Assembly: GCF_025791835.1 (NCBI RefSeq)
Contig: NZ_JAOXLP010000011.1
Location: 81,060 to 145,059 of the forward strand
Length of the DNA stretch: 64,000 bases
Source of the DNA: Roseomonas xinghualingensis
Lineage (GTDB): Bacteria > Pseudomonadota > Alphaproteobacteria > Acetobacterales > Acetobacteraceae
Reading direction: 5' to 3'
The notes beneath the pieces were generated by a model. It saw nothing but the letters and a program-made list of their open reading frames with translations, was not told the DNA's origin and made no database searches. Shown in pieces: positions 16,709 to 26,020 of this stretch (positions are counted from its first letter, which is position 1; every line of letters begins with the position of its first letter). The position numbers were made by a program, and so were the translations under genes.

Positions 16709-17482
16709 GTGGATTATGGCGCCACGCCCGGTGAGCCGACGCTTGCCCTGGAGAACGGGATCGCCACGATCCGACTGAACCGGCCGGAGGTGCATAACCG
16801 TATCGAGCCGGACGACCTGGTGGCGCTGAACGGCATCCTGGAGCGCATCGATGCCGATCCTTCGGTCCGCGTGGCGGTGCTCACGGCCGGCGGCCGTTCC
16901 TTCAGCTCAGGCTTTCATATTGGCAAGCTGAACGCATCCGGCGCGCAGGATGATTCGTCCTTCGGGCGCCTGGCGGACCGGCTTGAGGCGCTGCGCGTGC
17001 CGACCATCTGCGCGATGAATGGCGGCGTCTATGGCGGCTCCACTGATCTGGCGCTGGCCTGCGACTTCCGCATCGGCGTGACCGGCATGGCCATGTTCAT
17101 GCCTGCGGCGCGGTTGGGGCTGCATTACTATCCGAGCGGATTGCAGCGTTATGTGAGCCGCCTTGGCCTGAACACGGCGAAGCGCCTGTTCCTGACGGCG
17201 GAGAAGCTCCAGGCGGAAGAATTGCTGCGTATCGGCTTCCTGACCGAACTGGTCGCGCCGGAGGATCTGGAGGGGCGTGTCGCGGCGCTCGCCACGACAT
17301 TGGCCGCCAATGCGCCGCTGGCGGTACAGGGCATGAAGCAGGCCCTGAACGCCATCGCGCGTGGTGACGCCGATCTTGCCGCCATTGCCGAGACGGCGAC
17401 GCGTGTTCGCAATTCCGAGGATCTCCAGGAGGGACGGGCAGCCTGGCTCGAGAAGCGGACGCCGCGCTTCATGGGGCGCTGA
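16709..17482 (+). CDS. Enoyl-CoA hydratase/isomerase family protein lacking both catalytic Glu residues
   Basis: The product has 257 residues. The crotonase fold is clear from IRLNRPEVHNRI, RSFSSGFHIG and CAMNGGVYGGSTDLALACDF. The two glutamates of canonical enoyl-CoA hydratase are missing: the first position is Asp113 (GGSTDLA) and the second is Ala133 (FMPAARLG). Hydratase activity is therefore unlikely, though other crotonase reactions remain possible. GTG 16709 is selected because GAGGGAA lies eight bases before it. It is followed after 54 bp by a Bug-type receptor gene, a pairing often seen with acyl-CoA genes in this type of organism, but a shared function is inference. Confidence 0.83.
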   Translation: MDYGATPGEPTLALENGIATIRLNRPEVHNRIEPDDLVALNGILERIDADPSVRVAVLTAGGRSFSSGFHIGKLNASGAQDDSSFGRLADRLEALRVPTICAMNGGVYGGSTDLALACDFRIGVTGMAMFMPAARLGLHYYPSGLQRYVSRLGLNTAKRLFLTAEKLQAEELLRIGFLTELVAPEDLEGRVAALATTLAANAPLAVQGMKQALNAIARGDADLAAIAETATRVRNSEDLQEGRAAWLEKRTPRFMGR

Positions 17483-17536
17483 AGCCCCACGCCGCATCCA
17501 GGAGCGGCGGAAGAAAGAAATACCAAGGAGGAAAAA

Positions 17537-18502
17537 ATGATTTCACGCCGCCTGATGCTTGCCGCGCCAGCCCTGCTGGCGGGGCGGGCGGCCTTGGCGC
17601 AGGCCTATCCGGATCGCCCGATCCGCATCATCGTCGGCTTTACCGCGGCGGGGGCGACGGATCTGGCGATCCGTGCCATCGCGCCGCGCATGTCGGAGGC
17701 GCTTGGGCAGAGCGTGGTGATCGACAACCGCCCCGGCGCGGGCGGCAATATCGCGACGGAGCTGGTTGTCCGCGCTCCGGCCGATGGCCATACGCTGCTG
17801 CTGGGCACGGTCGGGCCGATGGTGATCAACCCGCTGATCTACCCGAATATGGGCTTCGACCCGATGGCGGACCTCGTGCCAGTCTCCAATCTGGTACAGG
17901 CCTCCACCATCCTGGTCGTTCCGGCGGAGAGGTCCTGGCGCAGCGTGGCGGACCTCCTGGCGGAGGCCCGGAAGGCGCCGGGCTCACTGAACTGGGGCTA
18001 TAGCGGCGTTGGTACCACCGGGCAGCTGGCTGCAAGCATGCTGAACCAGATGGCCCGCATCGAGACGGTGGGCGTGCCCTATCGCGGCGGCGGGCCGCTG
18101 ATGTCCGATCTCCTGGCGGGACGGCTGGACTTCACCTTCTCCACCACCCCGCCGGCCATGCCGCATGTGGAAAGCGGAAAGATCCGCGTGCTGGCGGTGA
18201 CGACGGCGCAGCGCTCCCGGTTGATGCCAGACTACCCGACGGTGAGTGAGGCTGGCCTCCCCGGCTTCAGCGCGGAGAGCTATTACATGCTGCTTGCCCC
18301 GCGCGGCACGCCGCCGGAGGCCATTCGCATCCTGAACGCGGCGGTGAATAAGGCCCTGACCTATCCGGAGGTGGTGGCGGCCCTCAATAAGCAGGGGCTG
18401 GAGGTGCAGCCGGGATCGCCGGAGGACACGAAAGCCTATCTGCAGGCCGAGCAGAAACGCTGGCCGCCGATCGTTGCGGCCAGTGGGTTGCGGGCCGATT
18501 GA
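17537..18502 (+). CDS. Bug/TctC-family tripartite tricarboxylate receptor protein
   Basis: The product has 321 residues with a signal peptide (SRRLMLAAPALLAGRAALAQA). The mature start YPDRPIRIIVGFTAAGATD and later VVIDNRPGAGGNIA, YRGGGPLMSDLLAGRLDF and YPTVSEAGLPGF are diagnostic for Bug receptors. They bind carboxylated or aromatic compounds in the periplasm for TctAB-type transporters. No TctA/TctB genes are adjacent, as is common for these receptors. A near-perfect AAGGAGG precedes ATG 17537. The ligand is unknown. Confidence 0.93.
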   Translation: MISRRLMLAAPALLAGRAALAQAYPDRPIRIIVGFTAAGATDLAIRAIAPRMSEALGQSVVIDNRPGAGGNIATELVVRAPADGHTLLLGTVGPMVINPLIYPNMGFDPMADLVPVSNLVQASTILVVPAERSWRSVADLLAEARKAPGSLNWGYSGVGTTGQLAASMLNQMARIETVGVPYRGGGPLMSDLLAGRLDFTFSTTPPAMPHVESGKIRVLAVTTAQRSRLMPDYPTVSEAGLPGFSAESYYMLLAPRGTPPEAIRILNAAVNKALTYPEVVAALNKQGLEVQPGSPEDTKAYLQAEQKRWPPIVAASGLRAD

Positions 18503-18512
18503 GGCAGTCAGT

Positions 18513-18536
18513 GCGATGGCCTCCAGAGGCCATCGC
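18513..18536 (+). terminator. Hairpin terminator after the Bug receptor gene
   Basis: GCGATGGCCTC at 18513-18523 and its exact reverse complement at 18526-18536 form an 11-bp stem separated by two bases (in practice about 10 bp with a four-base loop). It lies 10 bp after the stop codon. Only a short T-run follows. Confidence 0.55.
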
Positions 18537-18604
18537 GTCTGGTTTCATGGGAAACAGCTGGCTCCAGGGAAGCGATGCCCCCTGGGGCCAGTTGCAAAGA
18601 CGGA

Positions 18605-19882
18605 TCAGAAAGAGCCGGTCTTCAGCCCTTCGGGCATGCCGGCCACTGTCACGGCCAGGTCATCCGGCCGCAGCAGCCGCGCGGCCACCTTGGCCAGCCT
18701 GTCGCGCGACAGCGCGGCGAGGCGGGCGGGGCGCTTTTCCAGCCAGTCCAGTGGACGGTTGTTCTGGCGCAGGGCCAGAAGGATTCCGGCCACCTGTCGC
18801 GTGGAGGTGAAGGAAAGGGGCTGGCTACCTGTGAGATAGGCGATAGCCTCCTCCCGCTCGGCCTCGGTGGGGCCGGAGGCGGCCATGCGGGCCCATTCGG
18901 CACGCAGCACCGAAAGCGTCTCGGCCATGCGGGCATTCTCGGTGGCGACAGAGCCGACGATCACGCTGCGCCCGGCGATCGGTTCCGCTCCGGCGCCGAT
19001 GCCATAGGCAAGGCCGCGCTCCACGCGCACCGCATTCATCAGGCGGGAGGAGAAGCCGCCGCCAGAGAGCACGCGCAGGACAACTCCGGCTGCCTCCCAG
19101 TCCGGATCGTCCACGGCAAGGCCAGGCTGTCCGAAGACGGCGCTGGATTGCGGGCTGTCCATTGTCACCACCTGCACGCCACGGGCGGAGAAGGCGGGGA
19201 GGGCGGGAACGGCGCCGGGATCGCCCGCTGGCCAATCACCGAAGAGCGTCTCCAGCGCTTCCCGCAACTGCTCGGCGGTGATGGCGCCAGAGGCGGTGAC
19301 CATCAGGCCGGCGCGGTGGAACTGCCGCGTGGGCATGCTCTTGAGCAGTTCCACAGGCAGGTTTGCGAGGCTTTCCGCCGTGCCGCCGGAAGGGCGGCCA
19401 TAGGGGCCGGGCAGGGCGGCGGCCCAGAAGGCGCGGCCAGCCTGTCCGCGCGGATTCTCCAGCGCCTGGCGGGCGCCCGCTATGGCGCGGGCCCGCACCC
19501 GTTCCACGTCCTGCGCGTCCATGCGGGGAGCGGAAAGGGCAAGACGGGCAAGGCGCACCGCCTCGGGCAGCGCATCGGTCAGGCAGCGGAAGCCGCCGGT
19601 GAATTCGTCGCGGTCGGCCGAGAAGGAGAAGGAGATGGCGGCGTCGCGTATCGCTTCCTGGAAAGCATTCGCGGTCAGGTCGCCCGCGCCCTCGGTCAGC
19701 AGGGCTGCGGCCAGGGCGGCGGCGCCTTCGCGCCCCTCAGGGTCGAGGGCCGCGCCGCCCGGGACGGAGAAGGCGAGGGAGATGATCGGGACGGCATGGT
19801 CCTCGGCCAGCCAGGCGGTCACGCCGGCCGCCTCCACCACCTGCACCGGCAGGGTGAAGCCGCTGGGAATGGTATCGCTCAT
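18605..19882 (-). CDS. M16-family peptidase homologue without zinc motif
   Basis: The product has 425 residues with the two-domain M16 layout. The HxxEH zinc site is absent: the corresponding region reads GREGAAALAAALLTEGAG. The C-terminal R/Y substrate-binding segment (SSRLMNAVRVERGLAYGIG) is present. Such inactive M16 proteins act as partners of an active subunit. ATG 19882 (MSDTIPSG) overlaps the stop of the active M16 gene (ATGA), so the two are translated together and probably form a heterodimer, as known for paired bacterial M16 proteases. Confidence 0.87.
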   Translation of the reverse strand: MSDTIPSGFTLPVQVVEAAGVTAWLAEDHAVPIISLAFSVPGGAALDPEGREGAAALAAALLTEGAGDLTANAFQEAIRDAAISFSFSADRDEFTGGFRCLTDALPEAVRLARLALSAPRMDAQDVERVRARAIAGARQALENPRGQAGRAFWAAALPGPYGRPSGGTAESLANLPVELLKSMPTRQFHRAGLMVTASGAITAEQLREALETLFGDWPAGDPGAVPALPAFSARGVQVVTMDSPQSSAVFGQPGLAVDDPDWEAAGVVLRVLSGGGFSSRLMNAVRVERGLAYGIGAGAEPIAGRSVIVGSVATENARMAETLSVLRAEWARMAASGPTEAEREEAIAYLTGSQPLSFTSTRQVAGILLALRQNNRPLDWLEKRPARLAALSRDRLAKVAARLLRPDDLAVTVAGMPEGLKTGSF

Positions 19883-21309
19883 GGCGCGCTCACGCCTTCC
19901 GGCAGCAGCCACCCGGTCATGGAGGGATGGGTGAAGACCGCGCGGGCGGCGGCCATGACGGCCTCGGGCGTCACGGCGCGGATGCGGGCAGGCCAGTTCT
20001 CCACGGATTCCACGGGCAGGCCGATGGCCAGCGCGCCGCCGAGCAGGCGCGGTGCGGCCCCCAGCCCGTCCAGCGCAAGCAGGGCACCCGCGGTGAGTTG
20101 GCGCTGGCTGCGTGCCACCTCCTCCGCGGTCACGCCTTCGTCCAGCAGGCGGCAGACCTCATCCTCGACCGCCGCCTCCAGCTTGGCCGGCGTCGTATCG
20201 CCGCGTGGCGTGGCGTAAATGCCGAAGGAGCCAGCCCCCAGCGCGTCACTGTCGTATCCGGCGCCGGCGCCGACCGCGAGCCCGGCCTGGACCAGCGCCT
20301 TGTGCAGGCGGGAGCCGGGGCCGCCGCCCAGCAGATGGGCCAGCACCTCCAGCGGATGGGAATGCTCCGTGCCCGTGCCTTCGCGACCCCAAGTGAGGGT
20401 GGGAGCAATCCAGGAGCGCAGCAGCTGTGCCTCCCGCACCCCGGGGTCGTTCCGCACCAGGCGGGATTGCAGCGGTGCCTCGGGTGGCCCGGGGCGGTGG
20501 CGTGGCGTCACCTCGCGGTTCTCGACGCCGCCATACTCGTCCTCCACCACCCGGCGCAGGGCGGCTTCGTCCACGGCGCCGTTCACCACCAGCACGGCAT
20601 TGCCGGGGGCATACCAGTGGCGGTGGAAATCCAGCATGTCCTCGCGGGTGATGGCGCGGATCTCATCGGCCCAGCCGATGATGGGGCGGCCGCGCCAGTG
20701 CTGCGGGCCCCACATCGCGGCCTCATAGGCCTCGCGGAAGCGGGCGCGTGGGTTGCTGTCGGTGCGCTGGCGGCGCTCCTCCAGGATCACGGCGCGCTCG
20801 GGTTCCACCCCGTCCTCGGGGAAGAGGGGCGCGCGGAGGCGGTCGGCCTCCATCATCGCCACCAGCCTGAGGCGCGTCGCCTCCACCGTCTGGTGGTAGG
20901 CGGTCACGTCGCGGGAGGTGAAGGCATTGTCCTGCCCGCCCTCGCGTGCCACGCGGCGGGAGAATTCGCCATCCGCCACATGCTCGCTGCCCTTGAACAT
21001 CATGTGCTCGAGGAAATGCGCGAGGCCGGACCTGCCGGCAGGGTCATCCCCCGCGCCGACGCCGTAGAACAGGTAATGCGCCACCACCGGCGCTCCGCGT
21101 GTCCCGATATGCGCCACGCGCAAGCCATTGGGCATGCGCCAGAGCGTCGCACCGAAAAGCGGGCGGTCGGCCGGGATGGGAGGTGGGGCGGTGACGGCTG
21201 CGGGGGCGGCCAGGGAAGCGGGTGGCGGTGCGGCGAGGGCGCGCGTAGCCAGGGCGGCCGGCACGGCAGCGGCGGCGGCCAGTGCGGCGCGGCGGGTCAG
21301 GGGTGGCAT
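19879..21309 (-). CDS. M16-family zinc metallopeptidase, exported
   Basis: The product has 476 residues. It has an N-terminal signal-like stretch (MPPLTRRAALAAAAAVPAAL), then the active-site HFLEHMMFKG (HxxEH) with the distal Glu in the ERAVILEERRQR segment. The middle and C-terminal M16 domains are complete, with LLGGGPGSRLHKALVQAGLA near residue 330. It degrades peptides in the periplasm together with the zinc-less homologue encoded next. ATG 21309 gives a sensible signal peptide; an in-frame start at 21363 would prefix 18 unlikely residues. It lies downstream of lspA and the lipoprotein gene on the same strand. Confidence 0.88.
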   Translation of the reverse strand: MPPLTRRAALAAAAAVPAALATRALAAPPPASLAAPAAVTAPPPIPADRPLFGATLWRMPNGLRVAHIGTRGAPVVAHYLFYGVGAGDDPAGRSGLAHFLEHMMFKGSEHVADGEFSRRVAREGGQDNAFTSRDVTAYHQTVEATRLRLVAMMEADRLRAPLFPEDGVEPERAVILEERRQRTDSNPRARFREAYEAAMWGPQHWRGRPIIGWADEIRAITREDMLDFHRHWYAPGNAVLVVNGAVDEAALRRVVEDEYGGVENREVTPRHRPGPPEAPLQSRLVRNDPGVREAQLLRSWIAPTLTWGREGTGTEHSHPLEVLAHLLGGGPGSRLHKALVQAGLAVGAGAGYDSDALGAGSFGIYATPRGDTTPAKLEAAVEDEVCRLLDEGVTAEEVARSQRQLTAGALLALDGLGAAPRLLGGALAIGLPVESVENWPARIRAVTPEAVMAAARAVFTHPSMTGWLLPEGVSAP

Positions 21310-21391
21310 TCCAGATATGTGGGGCTCAAACCGGCCGTCTGAAATGGCCGGATGGATCTCCAATGATGAAAACCCATTCCGGCCGTGTCCA

Positions 21392-21964
21392 TTAGAACAG
21401 TCCTTCCAGCAGGCCGCGCTGGCGGCGCTGGACGATCGGGGTCTCCCCCTCCTCGGGCGAGCGGCCCAGGGCGGAGTTTTCTCGCAGGCGCTGCGATTCC
21501 TGTTGGGGATCGATCACGGTGCCAGGACGGGGCGGTTCCTGCCAGAACATCAGCCGCTCGGCCAAGGTCTGCTGCGGGCGGTCGAGCTGGCGGCTCTCTT
21601 CATCCACCTGGCGGCGGATGCTGTCGCTGGGGTTCACGCCGGCGGCCTGGCCGGCCTGGGTGATCAAGGCGGCCTCGGTGCCCGTGGGGCGGCTCTGCCG
21701 CTCGTCGGAGAGGATGCTGGCGGGGGCCAGGGTGCTCTCGCCGCGTTCGCGCGCCGTCATTTCCTGCGGGCGCTGGGTGCCGGGGCGGGGCGGCGGAAGG
21801 TTGCCGATGCCGGATGGAATGGAAAGGGGTGCGCGGGTGACCACCTGGAACTCGTCCGGGGCATCGCGGGTCAGGCCCAGGGTCCGCGCCGTGTCGGCGC
21901 ATCCGCCCAGCAGCGGGGCGGCCAGCAGCAGCGCAGGGGCCAGGAGGAGGGAGCGCGGGGTCAT
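21392..21964 (-). CDS. DUF3035-family lipoprotein
   Basis: The product has 190 residues with a lipoprotein signal ending at LGGC (Cys22). The mature part begins ADTARTLGLTRDAPDEFQVVTRAPLSIP, the conserved signature of the DUF3035 lipoprotein found next to lspA in alphaproteobacteria. The rest is polar and Gln/Arg/Glu rich, ending RRQRGLLEGLF. It is likely anchored in the outer membrane. Its neighbour lspA encodes the peptidase that would process it. The molecular role is unknown. Confidence 0.84.
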   Translation of the reverse strand: MTPRSLLLAPALLLAAPLLGGCADTARTLGLTRDAPDEFQVVTRAPLSIPSGIGNLPPPRPGTQRPQEMTARERGESTLAPASILSDERQSRPTGTEAALITQAGQAAGVNPSDSIRRQVDEESRQLDRPQQTLAERLMFWQEPPRPGTVIDPQQESQRLRENSALGRSPEEGETPIVQRRQRGLLEGLF

Positions 21965-22028
21965 GGCTGTGTTTCTAGCAGGGGAGCAGGGAAACCGGAA
22001 GGAAACGGGGGCTGCTTCCGGAAACCCT

Positions 22029-22535
22029 TCATTGCGAGGCCTCGGCAGGGACGGGGCGGGGGAATATCGCTTCGATCAGCAGGATGGCGACGCCCAGCAC
22101 GATGGCGGCATCCGCCACGTTGAAGACGTACCAGTGCCAGCCCCAGGCATAGGCATCGATGAAATCGACCACCGCGCCGAAGCGGATGCGATCGATCACA
22201 TTGCCCACCGCGCCGCCGATGATGGCGCCCAGGGCCAGGGCGGTGCGGCGGTTCTCCGCCTTGGCCAGCCAGCGGAGCAGGAAGCCGGCGATCGCCGCCG
22301 CCATCGCCGCCAGCGCCCAGGCATGCCAGGGGGCGGAGCCCGAGAGCAGGCCGAAGGTGACGCCACGATTCCAGACCATGGTCAGGGCCAGGCCGAACTC
22401 ATCCCCACCCAGCAGCGGCACGCTGCGGCGTGTGGGAAGGTCCAGGACCTCCAGGATCCACCACTTGCTGGCCTGGTCGGCGACCAGGACCAGCAGGGCG
22501 AGGATCAGGCCGCGCCGCAGGTTGAGGGCGGCCAT
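22029..22535 (-). CDS. lspA: Lipoprotein signal peptidase (signal peptidase II)
   Basis: The product has 168 residues and four membrane spans. Family motifs are VADQASKWW near the N-terminus, then the catalytic pair in GNVIDRIRFGAVVDF and FNVADAAI (the Asp of each motif). It cleaves prolipoproteins after lipid attachment in the inner membrane. ATG 22535 overlaps the ileS stop by one base (TGATG), the classic ileS-lspA linkage. The C-terminus (RPVPAEASQ) is short and polar. Confidence 0.95.
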   Translation of the reverse strand: MAALNLRRGLILALLVLVADQASKWWILEVLDLPTRRSVPLLGGDEFGLALTMVWNRGVTFGLLSGSAPWHAWALAAMAAAIAGFLLRWLAKAENRRTALALGAIIGGAVGNVIDRIRFGAVVDFIDAYAWGWHWYVFNVADAAIVLGVAILLIEAIFPRPVPAEASQ

Positions 22536-25381
22536 CAGGCGACGGCCGCTTCGCAGCGCAGGCAGAGGGTCGGGTGGGCCGCACTGCGGCCGACCTCCGG
22601 CAGGACCCGCCAGCAGCGGTCGCATTTCTGGCCGTGGGCGGGGGCGAAGCGGGCGGAGGCGCCGCCTTCCGTCTCCACGCCCTCTCCTGCGAGCGGGGTG
22701 TCCGTGAGCGTCAGGTCGGAGGTGATGCAGAGCTCGGCCCAGGGCAGATCCGCCAGATCGGCCTGGGCCGTGCCCAGATGCAGCTCCGGCGCCGCCTGGA
22801 GGGAGCTGCCGATGGTGCCGGCGGCGCGCGCCTTCTCCAGCGCGCCGGTGACGAGGCCGCGTACCGCGCGCACCCGGGTCCAGCGCTCGGCCAGGGCATC
22901 ATCCCGCCATTCCGCCGGGACCTCCACGAAGGTCTGGAGATGCACGCTGTCCGCCGCCTCTCCGAAGCGGGCGAGCCAGGCTTCCTCGGCGGTGAAGGTC
23001 AGCACCGGGGCAAGCCAGGTGCAGAGGCAGCGGTGCAGCACGTCCAGCACCGTGCGGGCGGCGCGGCGGCGCGGGTCATCCGGGCGGTCGCAATAGAGGC
23101 TGTCCTTGCGGATGTCGAAGAGGAAGGCCGAGAGGTCGGAGGCGCAGAAGTTGTGGATCTCCGGCATCACGCCGGACCAGTCGTAATCCTCGGCCGCCTT
23201 ACGGATGCGGGCATCGATCTGGCTGACCCGGTGCAGGATCCAGCGCTCCAGCTCGGGCAGTTCGGCGTAGGGAACCGTCTCCGCGTCGGTGAAGCCGTCG
23301 AGGCTGCCGAGCAGCCAGCGCAGCGTGTTGCGGATGCGGCGGTACAGCTCCGCCTGCTGCGTCAGGATGGTCTTGCCGATGCGCAGGTCTTCCGCAAAGT
23401 CCGAGTTCATCACCCAGAGCCGCAGGATATCGGCGCCGTAGTCCTTCATCACCGTCTGCGGGGCGGTGACGTTGCCGAGGGACTTCGACATCTTCCGCCC
23501 GGTTTCATCCAGCACGAAGCCATGCGTCAGTATGGCCTTGAAGGGCGCGACGCCGCGCGTGCCGACGGATTCCAGCAGCGAGGAGTGGAACCAGCCGCGA
23601 TGCTGGTCCGAGCCTTCCAGGTAGAGATCGGCCGGGAAGGGCAGGCCATGGTCGGGCAGGCAGAAGGCATGGGTCGAGCCGGACTCGAACCACACATCCA
23701 CGATGTCCATCACCTGCTCGTAGTCGTCGGGGTTCCGGCCTTCGCCCAGGAAGCGGGCGGCGGCGCCGGGCTTATACCAGGCATCCGCGCCCTCCTCGCG
23801 GAAGACGCCGATGATGCGGGCCATCACCATCGGGTCGCGCAGCACCTCGCCTGAGCGCTTGTCCACGAAGACGGCGATGGGCACGCCCCAGGCGCGCTGG
23901 CGGGAGATGCACCAATCCGGCCGCGCCGCGACCATGGAGCCGATGCGGTTGCGGCCCTGGTCCGGCACGAAATGCGTGTTGGCGATGGCTTCCAGCGCCT
24001 TGGCGCGGATCTGGTTCTCGTCATCCATGGCGATGAACCACTGTGGTGTCGCGCGGAAGATGACCGGCTTCTTGCTGCGCCAGCTATGCGGGTAGCTGTG
24101 CTTCAGGCTGCCCTTGGCCGCCAGCGTTCCCATGCTTTCCAGCGCCGCCCAGACGGGTTCATGCGCCTTGAAGACATGGATGCCGGTGAAGCCCGGCGCC
24201 TGTACGGTATAGGTGCCGTCATCGCCCACCATTTCCGGCACCGGAAGGCCGTGCGCGCGGCCGAGGGCGAAGTCGTCCTCACCATGGCTGGGGGCGATGT
24301 GGACGAAGCCCGTGCCCGCTTCGGCAGTGACAAAATCGCCGGGCAGCATCGGCACGTCATGGTCATAGGCGCCCTCGCCCGCGGGCCAGCCACGCAGGGG
24401 ATGGGCCAGGATGGTGCCGGCGAGCTCGCTGCCCTTGATGACGCGGCGGAGGGTATGGGCGGCGAGGCCCGCCTCCTTCGCGAAGTTGGGAAGGAGGGAG
24501 AGGGCGACGATCAGCCGGTTGCCGATGGTCAGCAGCGAGCCTTCCTCGGTGCCGTCCACATGCACCAACGCGTAGTCGATCTCCTCGCCGAAGGCCACGG
24601 CGCGGTTGGCGGGGATGGTCCAGGGCGTGGTGGTCCAGGCCAGCACGCGGGCGCCTTCCAGGTCTGGCGCATTCGTCTTCACCACCGGGAAGGCGGCGTG
24701 AAGGGTGGGGCTGGTGACGTCGTGATACTCGATTTCGGCATCCGCCAGCGCGGTCTTCTCGACCGGGCTCCACATCACCGGACGGAGGCCGCGATAGAGG
24801 GAGCCGTTCATCAGGAAGCGGCCGATCTCCTCAACGATGGTCGCCTCGGAGGTGAAGTCCATGGTGGCGTAGGGGTTCTCCCAGTCGCCGAGCACGCCCA
24901 GGCGCTTGAACTCCTCCCGCTGAACCCCGAGCCAGTGGCGGGCATATTCACGGCACTCGGCGCGGAATTCGAGGACGGGGACGGAATCCTTGTCCCGCTT
25001 CTTGGCCCGGTACTCCTCCTCGACCTTCCACTCGATCGGCAGGCCGTGGCAGTCCCATCCGGGCACGTAATCGGCATCCCGGCCCGACATCTGGGCGGTG
25101 CGGTTGATCACGTCCTTCAGGATCTTGTTCAGCGCGTGGCCGATATGCAGAGGGCCGTTCGCATAGGGAGGGCCGTCATGCAGGACGAATTTAGGCAGGC
25201 CGTGGGAGCGTTCCCGAAGCTGGCCACGCAGGTCCTGGGCCTCCCAGCGGGCCAGCATGGCGGGCTCGCGCTTCGGCAGGTCGCCGCGCATGGGGAAGGG
25301 GGTCTTCGGCAGGAAGACGGTGCCGCGGTAGTCCCGCCCTTCCTTCGCTTGCGTGTCCTGGGGGCTGGGGGCGTCGGTCAT
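22535..25381 (-). CDS. ileS: Isoleucyl-tRNA synthetase
   Basis: The product has 948 residues, the expected length for the bacterial type with a C-terminal zinc finger. The HIGH motif is in PYANGPLHIGHALNKI (about 72-87), the KMSKS motif is GRKMSKSLGN (about 630), and an editing domain (TTPWTIPANRAV) is inserted between. The C-terminus carries CDRCWRVLPEV and TLCLRC, four cysteines of the zinc site. It charges tRNA-Ile with isoleucine in the cytosol. It is the first gene of an ileS-lspA-lipoprotein-M16-M16 run. Confidence 0.97.
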   Translation of the reverse strand: MTDAPSPQDTQAKEGRDYRGTVFLPKTPFPMRGDLPKREPAMLARWEAQDLRGQLRERSHGLPKFVLHDGPPYANGPLHIGHALNKILKDVINRTAQMSGRDADYVPGWDCHGLPIEWKVEEEYRAKKRDKDSVPVLEFRAECREYARHWLGVQREEFKRLGVLGDWENPYATMDFTSEATIVEEIGRFLMNGSLYRGLRPVMWSPVEKTALADAEIEYHDVTSPTLHAAFPVVKTNAPDLEGARVLAWTTTPWTIPANRAVAFGEEIDYALVHVDGTEEGSLLTIGNRLIVALSLLPNFAKEAGLAAHTLRRVIKGSELAGTILAHPLRGWPAGEGAYDHDVPMLPGDFVTAEAGTGFVHIAPSHGEDDFALGRAHGLPVPEMVGDDGTYTVQAPGFTGIHVFKAHEPVWAALESMGTLAAKGSLKHSYPHSWRSKKPVIFRATPQWFIAMDDENQIRAKALEAIANTHFVPDQGRNRIGSMVAARPDWCISRQRAWGVPIAVFVDKRSGEVLRDPMVMARIIGVFREEGADAWYKPGAAARFLGEGRNPDDYEQVMDIVDVWFESGSTHAFCLPDHGLPFPADLYLEGSDQHRGWFHSSLLESVGTRGVAPFKAILTHGFVLDETGRKMSKSLGNVTAPQTVMKDYGADILRLWVMNSDFAEDLRIGKTILTQQAELYRRIRNTLRWLLGSLDGFTDAETVPYAELPELERWILHRVSQIDARIRKAAEDYDWSGVMPEIHNFCASDLSAFLFDIRKDSLYCDRPDDPRRRAARTVLDVLHRCLCTWLAPVLTFTAEEAWLARFGEAADSVHLQTFVEVPAEWRDDALAERWTRVRAVRGLVTGALEKARAAGTIGSSLQAAPELHLGTAQADLADLPWAELCITSDLTLTDTPLAGEGVETEGGASARFAPAHGQKCDRCWRVLPEVGRSAAHPTLCLRCEAAVA

Positions 25382-25401
25382 GGTGGGTCCGGAGTTTCGG
25401 G

Positions 25402-25434
25402 CCGCGCCTCCCGGGTTTGGCAGGAGGGGCGCGG
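25402..25434 (-). other. GC-rich hairpin in the ileS leader; otherwise empty 235-bp gap
   Basis: Between the ileS start and the DUF3297 gene (25382-25616) no gene is visible. A 7-bp perfect stem (25402-25408 with 25428-25434), extendable by three pairs after a bulge, lies 20 bp upstream of the ileS ATG and could affect its expression or end an upstream transcript. There is no T-box-like sequence. Confidence 0.3.
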
Positions 25435-25616
25435 CAAAGGGGCAGGCGCTGCGGTGTAATCCCGGCCCTCAGAGGAGGACCGGGCCGGGAATTCGCGCGC
25501 GGGGCAACCGGGGAAACATGGACGCCATATGCGGAGGGGGCATGGGCGGGGTCAAGCGAGGGGTGCCAGCCCTGTGCGGGGCGCACCCCTGGCAGGGCGA
25601 TTTCCCCCGGCCTGGA

Positions 25617-25871
25617 TCAGGCTTCCGGCGCGGCCTGGTCCCGGAGATAGGGCTCAACCTTGCCTTGGAGCTTCAAGGTCATCGGCTTGCCATTGCGGTC
25701 CACAGCCTTGCCGACGGAAAGCCGAACCCAGCCCTCGCTGACGCAGTACTCCTCGACATTGTTCTTTTCGACCCCTTTGAAGCGGATGCCCACGCCGCGC
25801 TCGAGCAACTCGGCGTTGAAATAGGGGCTCTGGGGGTCGGTGGAGAGGCGGTCGGGCAGGGTATCGGTCAT
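25617..25871 (-). CDS. DUF3297-family small protein
   Basis: The product has 84 residues. It begins MTDTLPDRLSTDPQSPYFN and contains the conserved GVGIRFKGVEKNNVEEYCVSE and GKAVDRNGKPMTLKLQGKVE stretches of the DUF3297 family. It is a soluble small protein without a signal or membrane segment. Members are widespread in proteobacteria and of unknown function. It stands alone here. The 149 bp that follow up to the acetyltransferase gene hold nothing recognisable. Confidence 0.85.
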   Translation of the reverse strand: MTDTLPDRLSTDPQSPYFNAELLERGVGIRFKGVEKNNVEEYCVSEGWVRLSVGKAVDRNGKPMTLKLQGKVEPYLRDQAAPEA

Positions 25872-26020
25872 GGGGGAGCGTCTTTTGTGCGTTCGGTGGC
25901 GATGTCAATCCATTCTGGGCCCAGCCGCCTTCCATGGGAACTGGGAGGGGGTGCCCTGTTCCCGGCTTCTGAGGGCCGGCATGGCGAAGGGCCGCTACCC
26001 GCCGGGGGCGAGGGGTGGAG

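Noticed and set aside
18575..20218. Plus-strand frame opposite the M16 genes
   Set aside because: It is an antisense shadow. The M16 proteins on the minus strand have full family motifs.
22574..25459. Two long plus-strand frames opposite ileS
   Set aside because: They are shadows of ileS, His/Gln/Gly-rich and without recognisable domains.
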